From JAADHY01 sp964428935 (lineage in GTDB: Bacteria; Planctomycetota; Planctomycetia; Planctomycetales; Planctomycetaceae), in assembly GCA_964428935.1 (NCBI GenBank), contig CAYSAG010000242.1:1-8036 (forward strand): a stretch of DNA of 8,036 nt, written 5' to 3'. Under the pieces are notes generated by a model that saw only the letters and a list, made by a program, of their open reading frames with translations, ran no database searches and was not told the origin of the DNA. Numbering within the stretch: the first letter of the stretch is position 1; each line of letters begins with the position of its first letter. Both the position numbers and the translations under genes were made by a program. Below are positions 1 through 5,632 of the stretch, in pieces.

Positions 1-7
1 CTCACTT

Positions 8-21
8 CGGGCTGAAGCCCG
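8..21. repeat. short hairpin at left edge (CGGGC-TGAA-GCCCG)
   Basis: A perfect 5-bp stem (8-12 with 17-21) closes a TGAA tetraloop. It could be the end of a terminator for a gene lying left of the window or a REP-like intergenic palindrome. No T-tract follows on the plus strand. Positions 1-127 otherwise hold no gene I can support. Confidence 0.35.
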
Positions 22-127
22 GCGGCGGGACAACGCCGCACGGCTCGTCGCCGGGGACGGGAACCGGCAGTGTGCTCGACGCCGCTTTGTTGGCGGTCGA
101 CCGACGACGCACGGAAGGGGGGCAGGA

Positions 128-1135
128 ATGAGCGTGGGACTGGACGTGGGCGCGGGCAGCGTGCGGTCGCTGCGGTTGGAACAAGGGCCGGCTTTGGTCG
201 GCCGCCGTTGCCGGTCCCGGTTTGCGGTGCTGCCGTCGGAGCCGGAGCACGTTCGGTTGTTGGAGCGGGGCCGGGTGCCCTTTGTCCGGTGCGGCGACGC
301 GCTGGTCTTGTTGGGCGACGCGGCGGCCGAGTACGCTCGGCTTTTCCAAGTCCGGCCCGAATCGGCGCTGCCGGACGGACGGCTGCCGACGGACGACCCG
401 CTGCGGCGTCAGGTGTTGACGGTGTTGCTGGAGTCCGTTCTGCCACGTCCCACGTCCGACGGACAGACGTGCTGCCTGACGCTTCCGTTGGCGAACGAGC
501 CGGCGGCTGAAGAAACGGTGCGGTTCGTCCAGCGGGTGGTTCGACTGGCCGGGTTTCGTCCGTTGGTCGCGAGCCAGGGGTTGGCCGCCGTGTTGGCGGA
601 GCTGGCCGAGTGGGGGTTTACAGGGGTCGGGCTGGTGGCGGGAGCCTCCAGTCTGGAGTTGGTCGTGGCTCACCAAGCTCGTCCCGTGGTTGGACTCGGC
701 TTGCCAAAGGGAGGCGACTGGTTGGAGCGGCAAGTGCAAGAGCTTTTTCCGGACGACGCGGGCGAGGCGGCCGGGCTGGTCGGCGGACTGGCTCAGTACA
801 CCGGCGTCCTGGGCGACCCGCGAAGTGAGCTGGACGCTTTGCTGACCGAGCGGGTGGAGCAACTGTTGGACGAAGCGTTGAGCGGCCTTCGGGAGCGGTT
901 GGAACGGCCCGAGGTGGCTCCGTTCGTCACGCGGCCCCTGCCCGTGGCGTGCGTCGGCGGTTTGACCGCGCTGCGGGGTTTCCGGCCTTTGCTGAAGCGA
1001 GTGGTGCGGCGGCTCCAACTGCCCATTGACGCCGACCAGGTTCGGTGTTGTCCGGCCGTTGACTACGCGGTGGCTCGAGGTTGTTTGATTCGGGCCGAGC
1101 TGGAGGCGGAGCGGCTGAGCCGTTCGGCCGCGTAG
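128..1135 (+). CDS. actin-like ATPase-fold (ASKHA, MreB/PilM/Hsp70-like) protein
   Basis: A 335-residue protein with no signal peptide or membrane segment, so probably cytoplasmic. The actin/Hsp70/hexokinase (ASKHA) order of motifs is visible. Phosphate-1 is 'GLDVGAGSVRSL' at residues 4-15 (Asp6). A phosphate-2-like strand is 'GLVAGASSLELVV' at about 168-180, followed by 'GLGLPKGGDWLERQV' as in MreB and PilM. The adenosine motif is 'ACVGGLTALRGF' at about 274-285, and a connect-2-like 'PAVDYAVARGCL' lies at about 309-320. The length fits the MreB/PilM/ParM range. The Asp expected in phosphate-2 appears to be Val170, so nucleotide hydrolysis may be weak or lost. The ATG follows a purine-rich GGAAGGGG about 8 nt upstream. 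No neighbour suggests a role, and no cell-shape or pilus genes are beside it. The fold assignment is fairly secure and the function is unknown. It has only two lysines and no internal methionine. Confidence 0.8.
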   Translation: MSVGLDVGAGSVRSLRLEQGPALVGRRCRSRFAVLPSEPEHVRLLERGRVPFVRCGDALVLLGDAAAEYARLFQVRPESALPDGRLPTDDPLRRQVLTVLLESVLPRPTSDGQTCCLTLPLANEPAAEETVRFVQRVVRLAGFRPLVASQGLAAVLAELAEWGFTGVGLVAGASSLELVVAHQARPVVGLGLPKGGDWLERQVQELFPDDAGEAAGLVGGLAQYTGVLGDPRSELDALLTERVEQLLDEALSGLRERLERPEVAPFVTRPLPVACVGGLTALRGFRPLLKRVVRRLQLPIDADQVRCCPAVDYAVARGCLIRAELEAERLSRSAA

Positions 1136-1163
1136 GCCGGCGTGCCGAGTCGACCGAGCCGCA

Positions 1164-1182
1164 GGAGCGGCGCCGACGCTCC
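1164..1182 (+). terminator. terminator-like hairpin after the ASKHA gene
   Basis: GGAGCG (1164-1169) pairs perfectly with CGCTCC (1177-1182) around a 7-nt loop, 28 nt after the TAG stop at 1133-1135. No T-run follows, so it is at best a non-canonical terminator. A smaller 5-bp stem (1125-1129 with 1135-1139) overlaps the stop codon itself. Confidence 0.3.
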
Positions 1183-1262
1183 AGAGCAGCCGAGGCGGCT
1201 TGGACCTCGTGACGCAGAGCGGCGAACGCGAGGAACCGCGTCTGGCCGACGTGCCGGCAGCT

Positions 1263-1279
1263 ACGCTCCGTCGTGGCCG
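1263..1279 (+). repeat. 17-bp dispersed motif, copy 1
   Basis: The 17-mer ACGCTCCGTCGTGGCCG occurs here and again, identical, at 3179-3195 inside another gene. This copy directly precedes the 42-bp tandem repeat. Here the left arm is degenerate (GCTACG), so the palindrome seen around the second copy is incomplete. Confidence 0.6.
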
Positions 1280-1283
1280 CGGC

Positions 1284-1408
1284 GGCCCTCGCTGACGCGT
1301 CGGGTTGGTGTGTTTGGAGCTGGACGGTCCCCGTGGACGCGTCGGGCTGGTGCGTTTGAAGCGGAACGGTCCTCGCGGACGCGTCGGGTTGGTGTGTTGG
1401 GGCGGGAC
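1284..1408. repeat. three tandem 42-bp units with core GACGCGTCGGG(T/C)TGGTG
   Basis: The units are 1284-1325, 1326-1367 and 1368-1408 (42, 42 and 41 bp). The shared core is the palindrome GACGCGTC followed by GGG(T/C)TGGTG(T/C)GTTTG or GTTGG. The period is 14 codons, so every frame without a stop gives a 14-residue repeat. The minus strand reads as TNPTRPRGP-type units and the plus strand as SLTRRVGV-type units. I recall similar peptides as spurious predictions in planctomycete genomes, which suggests an interspersed intergenic repeat family rather than a coding sequence. Flanks show no transposase or target-site duplication. Confidence 0.8.
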
Positions 1409-1486
1409 GCGAGGAACGGGGGATGCGCGACGAGGGGCACTGTCGCGGCACGCTCGCCTTCGGGCTGCGGCCAACCGAGCAGGTCC

Positions 1487-1522
1487 GAGTCTCGCAAAAC
1501 CGAAACGACTCTCGCGAAACCG
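1487..1522. repeat. imperfect 16-bp direct repeat, 20-bp period
   Basis: GAGTCTCGCAAAACCG (1487-1502) and GACTCTCGCGAAACCG (1507-1522) differ at two positions. CTCGC (1511-1515) can also pair with GCGAG (1524-1528). On the minus strand that hairpin is followed by T-richer sequence, so the element may help end transcription of the peptidase gene. It starts 21 bp beyond that gene's stop. Both readings are weak. Confidence 0.35.
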
Positions 1523-1543
1523 GGCGAGCAAAAGGCTCCCACC

Positions 1544-2878
1544 TCACCGGCCCGTCGACGGCAAGTGCTGAATGAACCGCAGGTAGTCGGCTTCCAAGTG
1601 TCGCCAGTTTGTTCCGAAGGCGTCGGTGAAGTCGGTCAAGCGTTCGGCCGGCGGGTACGCGGCCAGCGGCTCGCGGGCAGCCATTCCTTTCAGGTAGCGG
1701 AAGTAGCGCCGCGGACGGCTCTGCAACAGGTAGTAGGTCAGGGCCCACGCTTCGCTGTAGGCGTCCAGCGGGTGGGTGCCGAACAGGGTGTCGTCTTGAA
1801 CGAACTGCGCCAGGAACGGCTCGGGACGCCGCGTCTTCAGGAAATGTCGGAACCACACCAGCCGCTCCACGTTCACCGGCGTCGGGCCGCGCAGGTTGTC
1901 GGCCCGGGCGACCGCCGTCGGTTCCAAGACCGTGGCCAGCCCCTCGACGACCCACTTCGGCGTCTGACCGATTCGTGAGTGCAGTCCGGTGTTGAAAGCG
2001 AATTGGTGAGTGGCTTCGTGGACCAGCGTGCCGCGCACGTCCTCGGTCAGCCGGAAGCCGGCCGAACCCGTGCAGACGCCCGGCCCGCCGCGCCCGACTT
2101 CGAACCGACCCTGCGAAAGCCCCGCCCGGCCGCTCCAGCCGCCGACCTCACTTCGAGCTCCCGGCTGCCGAACCCGGGGCCGCTCGCCCGACGCCGCCAC
2201 GCCCCGGACCAGCCCGAAGACGGACCGAGCGGCTCCAGTTGTTCGGTCGAGCGTCCGCAGCGCCGTCTGGTTCGAAGTCTGGTACAAAGCAATGCGGTTG
2301 GACGAGCGAAGGTAGTAGCCGACCAGCCCCTCGGCCGGTTCGACGCCGTCGCGTCGACAGTACTGTTCGAAGGCGTCGCGGCTGTCGAACACAATGGCAA
2401 TCAATGGAAACTCCGGCTCGGACAGCTCGAACCCCCGCGTGCGGAAGTAGAGGTACAGCTCGCGGTAAATGCCCTCCAGCAACCGAGCGTAAGCCTCTGC
2501 CCCGCGGACGGCTCCCACCAAGTAGTGCCGCGTTCCCACAACGTCGAACCGCGTTCCCAATTCGCGTTGCAGTCGGGCTTTCAACTGGGCCGGCGAGTAA
2601 CCGCGGAAACGGGCCGACACTCGCCGAAAGGCCGTGACTTTCTGCAGCGAGACTTGGTGAATGGTTCCGTCGCGGTCCAGCAGCCAACAGAAGCGGGTCG
2701 AGCGGGCGAGAATGCGACCCTGGTAAACGGTGCGGCCGACCGCGAGCTCAATGAGCGGAGCGTCCTGGCCGGCGGCCGGCGACGCCCAGCAGACCAGCAA
2801 CGCCAACAGCGTCAGCAGCTTCAGGTTCCGTCGCCGTGTTCCAACACTGTCTGCTCGTCTGGCTTGTCGCTTGGACAT
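1544..2878 (-). CDS. secreted DUF1570-type gluzincin metallopeptidase-like protein
   Basis: The chosen ATG at 2878 gives 444 residues. It places a basic n-region (MSKRQARR...RRR) directly before a hydrophobic stretch (about 19-31) and a cleavage site near 'SPAAG-QD', a clear Sec signal peptide. The frame stays open to an ATG at 2998, but that start buries the signal. The mature protein opens with a small beta domain ('VYQGRILARSTRFCWLLDRDG'). It then has the DUF1570-like block 'ARLLEGIYRELYLYF...FPLIAIVFDSRDAFEQYC' and 'GLVGYYLRSSNRIALYQTS'. The zinc motif is HEATH at 287-291 (Glu288 catalytic), with 'WVVEGLATVLE' supplying Glu312 as the likely third ligand, 21 residues after the second His. 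'DAYSEAWALTYYLL' follows. All catalytic residues are present. Residues about 205-279 are a Gly/Arg/Ser-rich, low-complexity stretch. Substrates are unknown. The gene converges with the ASKHA gene and diverges from the next gene. Confidence 0.85.
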   Translation of the reverse strand: MSKRQARRADSVGTRRRNLKLLTLLALLVCWASPAAGQDAPLIELAVGRTVYQGRILARSTRFCWLLDRDGTIHQVSLQKVTAFRRVSARFRGYSPAQLKARLQRELGTRFDVVGTRHYLVGAVRGAEAYARLLEGIYRELYLYFRTRGFELSEPEFPLIAIVFDSRDAFEQYCRRDGVEPAEGLVGYYLRSSNRIALYQTSNQTALRTLDRTTGAARSVFGLVRGVAASGERPRVRQPGARSEVGGWSGRAGLSQGRFEVGRGGPGVCTGSAGFRLTEDVRGTLVHEATHQFAFNTGLHSRIGQTPKWVVEGLATVLEPTAVARADNLRGPTPVNVERLVWFRHFLKTRRPEPFLAQFVQDDTLFGTHPLDAYSEAWALTYYLLQSRPRRYFRYLKGMAAREPLAAYPPAERLTDFTDAFGTNWRHLEADYLRFIQHLPSTGR

Positions 2879-3092
2879 GGCTCGACCAAACTGCCTTGTG
2901 CGACTCGTTGACGGTTCGTTGAGGCAAAAGCAGCCACCGGCTCGAGCAGCCGCCGGCTCGAAACGACGAAGGGTCGTTCGTCGCCGGTGCTTGGGCAACC
3001 AACGCCGGTTGCCGGAAAAGACGTGGCGGCTCCCTGAAAAAGCCTAGGTCAGCCGGTCGGCCAACGTGTTCTTTTGGCGGAGAAGGGACGTT
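2879..3092. other. divergent intergenic region, likely two promoters
   Basis: These 214 bp separate two divergent genes and should hold both start regions. I see no convincing -35/-10 pair: TTGACG at 2908-2913 has no matching -10. Two copies of CCGGCTCGA lie at 2937-2945 and 2953-2961. A 7-bp inverted repeat, CGACGAA (2964-2970) with TTCGTCG (2977-2983), could be an operator or a leader hairpin, but neither role is shown. Confidence 0.4.
3079..3088 (+). promoter_or_regulatory. Shine-Dalgarno site that fixes the GTG start at 3093
   Basis: GGAGAAGGGA ends 4 nt before the GTG at 3093. The alternative GTG at 3066 has no such purine run and would add 'MFFWRRRDV' before a signal peptide that already begins well at 'MKKAF'. 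Confidence 0.55.
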
Positions 3093-4583
3093 GTGAAGAA
3101 AGCGTTCGTGGCGCGTGTTTCGAGTTTGCTGGTTCTAGCGGCGGCTGTGGGTGTGTCCGGCCGGTGTGCCGGAGGGCCACGCTCCGTCGTGGCCGGAGCG
3201 GCCCGTCCAGCGGCCGGTGGAGGGGCTCAGGAGCCGAGCGGCTCCGGCCAAAGCGAACTGCGGCGGCGCGTCGGCGAGCTGCTGAAGCGGTTGGAGTCGG
3301 ACAGTCGGCTCGAGCGCCGCCGGGCGGAGTCCGAGCTGCTGCGGTTGGGGCCGTCGGTGCTGCCGCTGTTGCCGACGGCCGAGCAGGCGGAGTCGGAGTC
3401 GGCAGCCGACGCGGTCCAGCGCGTCCGGCACGAGCTGCAGCGGCAGCTGGTCGAGCAGTGGCTTCAACCGACCCGGGTGTCCGTGGGCGAAGGGCTGTCG
3501 TTGGAGAGCGTTTTGGCCGAAGTGTCCCGTCAGTCCGGGAACGCCTTGGACTGGCAACGCTTGCCCGCGTCGACACGGCAGCTTCCGGTTCCGCGGCGGT
3601 TCGACCGGACGACCTTCTGGCAGTGCTTGAACCGCTTGGCGACCGACTTTCGGCTGGGGTTTCGCCTGGAGCGGTTGTTGCCCGGTCCCGCTGGCGGGTC
3701 GAGCAAGGCAGCTGCAGGCGAGAAAGCCCCAGCCGTCGGCGGCGGAAACCGGTTGGTGCTGGTGCCGTTGGCCCACGGCGAGCGGTTGCCGGCAGCTTGT
3801 GCGGTCGGAGCGTTCCGCGTTTCGGCCCTTTGCGGTCCGTTGCACGAGGCCTCGACGGCGACGGGGCGTCGGCTGTTGCCGGTGACGGTGCGCGTGCTGC
3901 CCGAGCCGCGGCTTCAGGTACTCATGCTCAAGTACCACCAAGCCGACTTTTTCCTGGAAGGAGCCGACGGCACCCGGTTTCGTCCATTGTCGCCCGAGGC
4001 CCGCTCCGACCTGCCGCTGGGCGACGGCCGACGAACGCTCGTGTTCGTCGTCGACCGGAAGGGGCCGGCGGCGACCGGCCAGACTGCGGCTGCTCCGGCA
4101 CGACTTCGGCTTTGCGGCAAGGTGGCCGTTCAAGTGGCGGCCGCACCACGCGTCTTCGACTTCGGGCTGCTCAGCCAGTCCCAGTGGCGACGAGAGCGAG
4201 CGGGTGAGGTGACGGTCCGCGTTGGACGGGTGGAGACGAAACGCGGCGAGAAGACCGTCGACGTGTGGGTCCAGCTGGCTTTGGTCTACGACCGGGGTGG
4301 ACCGGCCTTCGAGTCGCACCGGACGTGGGTCTTCCACAACCCGGTTTGGGTGGAGTGGCCGTCGGGCGGCATCGGCTTTCCACAGGGCGACGTCCGGACG
4401 GAACGACAGGCCGACGGAGCCATTCAACTTCGCTACCGGTTCCGACTGCCAACAGCGGCCTTCGAACAGGCTCGGCTGTTGTGCCGCGTGCCGGTGGCGC
4501 TGGTCGACGTGCCGGTCGAGTTCGAGGTGCCGAACGTGAACGGACCAACGTTGGAGGCCGCGGCTCGGAAGTCACCCCGGTGA
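3093..4583 (+). CDS. secreted planctomycete-type protein with HEAT-like motif, function unknown
   Basis: From the GTG at 3093 the product has 496 residues. It starts with a Sec signal peptide (MKKAFVARV, then hydrophobic about 10-22). A Gly/Ala-rich linker (about 25-52) contains a hairpin repeat. Residues 54-92 form a helical HEAT-like unit ('ELLKRLESDSRLERRRAESELLRLGPSVLPLL'), a motif I associate with planctomycete exported proteins. A charged helix (95-123) follows, then 'LSLESVLAEVSRQSG...FDRTTFWQCLNRLATDFRL' (about 136-188). That stretch resembles the STN-like or secretin short domain arrangement, though I cannot confirm it. The C-terminal half is predicted mainly beta, with alternating hydrophobic strands, and ends in 'RVPVALVDVPVEFEVPNV'. 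There is no catalytic motif, transmembrane helix beyond the signal, or lipobox. It may bind or scaffold something in the periplasm, but no function can be assigned. The next gene starts 236 bp later. Confidence 0.75.
   Translation: MKKAFVARVSSLLVLAAAVGVSGRCAGGPRSVVAGAARPAAGGGAQEPSGSGQSELRRRVGELLKRLESDSRLERRRAESELLRLGPSVLPLLPTAEQAESESAADAVQRVRHELQRQLVEQWLQPTRVSVGEGLSLESVLAEVSRQSGNALDWQRLPASTRQLPVPRRFDRTTFWQCLNRLATDFRLGFRLERLLPGPAGGSSKAAAGEKAPAVGGGNRLVLVPLAHGERLPAACAVGAFRVSALCGPLHEASTATGRRLLPVTVRVLPEPRLQVLMLKYHQADFFLEGADGTRFRPLSPEARSDLPLGDGRRTLVFVVDRKGPAATGQTAAAPARLRLCGKVAVQVAAAPRVFDFGLLSQSQWRRERAGEVTVRVGRVETKRGEKTVDVWVQLALVYDRGGPAFESHRTWVFHNPVWVEWPSGGIGFPQGDVRTERQADGAIQLRYRFRLPTAAFEQARLLCRVPVALVDVPVEFEVPNVNGPTLEAAARKSPR
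3175..3194 (+). repeat. hairpin repeat inside a coding region, copy 2 of the 17-bp motif
   Basis: GGCCACG (3175-3181) pairs perfectly with CGTGGCC (3188-3194) around the loop CTCCGT. The 17-mer 3179-3195 is identical to 1263-1279. Here it lies in frame at about residues 28-35 of the HEAT-like protein, in the linker just after the signal peptide, encoding 'GPRSVVAG'. This suggests a dispersed palindromic element that has been tolerated or recruited as linker sequence. Confidence 0.6.
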
Positions 4584-4819
4584 GCGGGGCCGGAAGGCGC
4601 CGTTCGTCCGCCACAGGTTGGCTTGTCCGCGACTGGTTGGTTCGCTTTGCACGGCGGGATTGGGTAAGGTGGAAAGCGGGTCGGCGGCGAAGGGGCGAGC
4701 GCGTTGGGCGTCGACGGGCGCGGGCCCGCTGCCGCGCCGCTGGCGTTCGTTCGAACCAGTTGGTTCCGACCCAGACGGATTTCAGCCCGAGGTGTGACTG
4801 CGTTGTGGGGAGTACGGCA
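4584..4819 (+). other. intergenic leader of the cupredoxin/propeller pair
   Basis: These 236 bp should carry the promoter for the two downstream genes. The only AT-richer stretch is near 4660-4675 (GGGATTGGGTAAGGTGG), where GTAAGGT could be a poor extended -10, but no -35 is properly spaced. A 10-bp palindrome GCGGGCCCGC lies at 4720-4729. No terminator with a T-tract is visible after the preceding stop at 4581-4583, so read-through is possible. Confidence 0.35.
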
Positions 4820-5587
4820 ATGAAGTTGTGGCGTTTGACCGTGGTTGTTGCGAGTGTCGTTTCGTTCCTGTTTGTCGTTCCACCGGTTTTCGCTCAGGGG
4901 TGGGGCAACTTGACCGGTCAGTTCGTCTTGGACGGGCCGGTGCCTCCGCCAAAGCTGCTGGTCCGCAAGGGCGAGCAGGTGAAGGACGCCGAGGTCTGTG
5001 CCGCTCACGACGTTCCCGACGAAAGCCTCATTGTCGACCCAACGACCAAAGGCATTAAGAACATTTTCATTTACCTGCGTCGAGCTCCCGCCGTGCACCC
5101 CGACCTGAAACAGAGCAAAGTCAAAGAGGTCGTGCAGGACCAGCACGGCTGTCGCTACGTGCCGCACGCGCTCATTGTTCGCACCGACCAGGTGGTTGTG
5201 GTGAAGTCGGCCGACCCAATCGCTCACAACACGCACACGTACCCCATTTTCAACCAGCCGGTGAACTTCGTGTTGAAGCCGAGCGACCGGGAGGGCGTGA
5301 AGGTCACGTTTCGGGCGCCCGAGCTGTTGCCGGTGGCAGTCAAGTGTGACCTGCACCCGTGGATGCTGGCGTACTGGCTGGTGGTGAACCATCCGTACGC
5401 CGCTTTGACCGACGAGCAAGGGCGGTTCACGATTGAAAAACTTCCGGCGGGAACTCACCGCTTTGTCGTGTGGCACGAACGGGTGGGGTACATTGAGCGC
5501 AGTCTGACCGTGAAAATCGAAGACGGCAAAACGACCGACCTGGGAACCATTAAGATTCCGCTGGACCGTTTCAACAAGAAGCGGTGA
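4820..5587 (+). CDS. secreted cupredoxin (amicyanin-like copper loop) with carboxypeptidase-regulatory-like domain
   Basis: A 255-residue exported protein. Its ATG follows GGGGAG with 7-nt spacing. The signal peptide is MKLWRL plus a hydrophobic core (7-20), with cleavage near 'VFA-QG' (25/26). Residues about 30-190 form a cupredoxin-like domain. 'VVVVKSADPIAHNTH' supplies His136 in an H-N-x-H motif. 'VKCDLHPWM' supplies Cys176, His179 and Met182, a C-x2-H-x2-M loop of the same spacing as amicyanin (CTPHPFM). All four expected type-1 copper ligands are therefore present. Residues about 195-250 ('YAALTDEQGRFTIEKLPAGTHRFVVWHE') match the carboxypeptidase regulatory-like beta-sandwich. Such proteins are often labelled methylamine-utilization-like, but no methylamine dehydrogenase is present here. 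It could transfer electrons or bind copper. With 19 lysines and 12 isoleucines it differs sharply in composition from its neighbours. It is probably co-transcribed with the propeller gene 45 bp downstream. Confidence 0.88.
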   Translation: MKLWRLTVVVASVVSFLFVVPPVFAQGWGNLTGQFVLDGPVPPPKLLVRKGEQVKDAEVCAAHDVPDESLIVDPTTKGIKNIFIYLRRAPAVHPDLKQSKVKEVVQDQHGCRYVPHALIVRTDQVVVVKSADPIAHNTHTYPIFNQPVNFVLKPSDREGVKVTFRAPELLPVAVKCDLHPWMLAYWLVVNHPYAALTDEQGRFTIEKLPAGTHRFVVWHERVGYIERSLTVKIEDGKTTDLGTIKIPLDRFNKKR

Positions 5588-5621
5588 GCGGCCTGGGCAA
5601 GACGAACGCGGCCAGCGGCGT

Positions 5622-5630
5622 GAGGACGGA
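5622..5630 (+). promoter_or_regulatory. Shine-Dalgarno site supporting the GTG start at 5633
   Basis: GAGGACGGA lies just upstream of the GTG, with GAGG 7 nt from it. No ATG in this frame occurs until far inside the propeller domain, so GTG initiation is effectively required. Confidence 0.5.
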
Positions 5631-5632
5631 AC

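Larger units (their letters stand above)
1136..1543. other. convergent intergenic region rich in repeats
   Basis: This 408-bp gap separates two genes that converge on it. It holds a terminator-like hairpin (1164-1182), a 17-bp motif shared with 3179-3195, three tandem 42-bp units (1284-1408) and a 20-bp-period direct repeat (1487-1522). Several long reading frames cross it on both strands. Each is built from the repeat translated in one frame or another, lacks any recognisable domain and runs antisense into a real gene, so I call no protein here. Confidence 0.6.

Noticed and set aside
1284..1408. CRISPR-like array
   Set aside because: The units are contiguous with no unique spacers and there are no cas genes.
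2..1531. Very long minus-strand open frame (509 codons) antisense to the ASKHA gene
   Set aside because: It has no domain, is Arg/Pro/Gln-rich, contains the translated 42-bp repeat and runs opposite a well-supported gene. AT and TA scarcity makes stop codons rare in all frames, so such shadows are expected.
1142..1978. Plus-strand open frame through the repeat region into the peptidase gene
   Set aside because: Its first half is repeat translation and its second half is antisense to the conserved C-terminus and zinc motif of the peptidase.
2879..2998. N-terminal extension of the peptidase to the ATG at 2998
   Set aside because: It would put 40 Arg/Ser-rich residues before a complete signal peptide that starts at the ATG at 2878.
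4820..5587. Methylamine dehydrogenase cluster
   Set aside because: Only the amicyanin-like loop is present. No dehydrogenase subunits or maturation genes are in the window.
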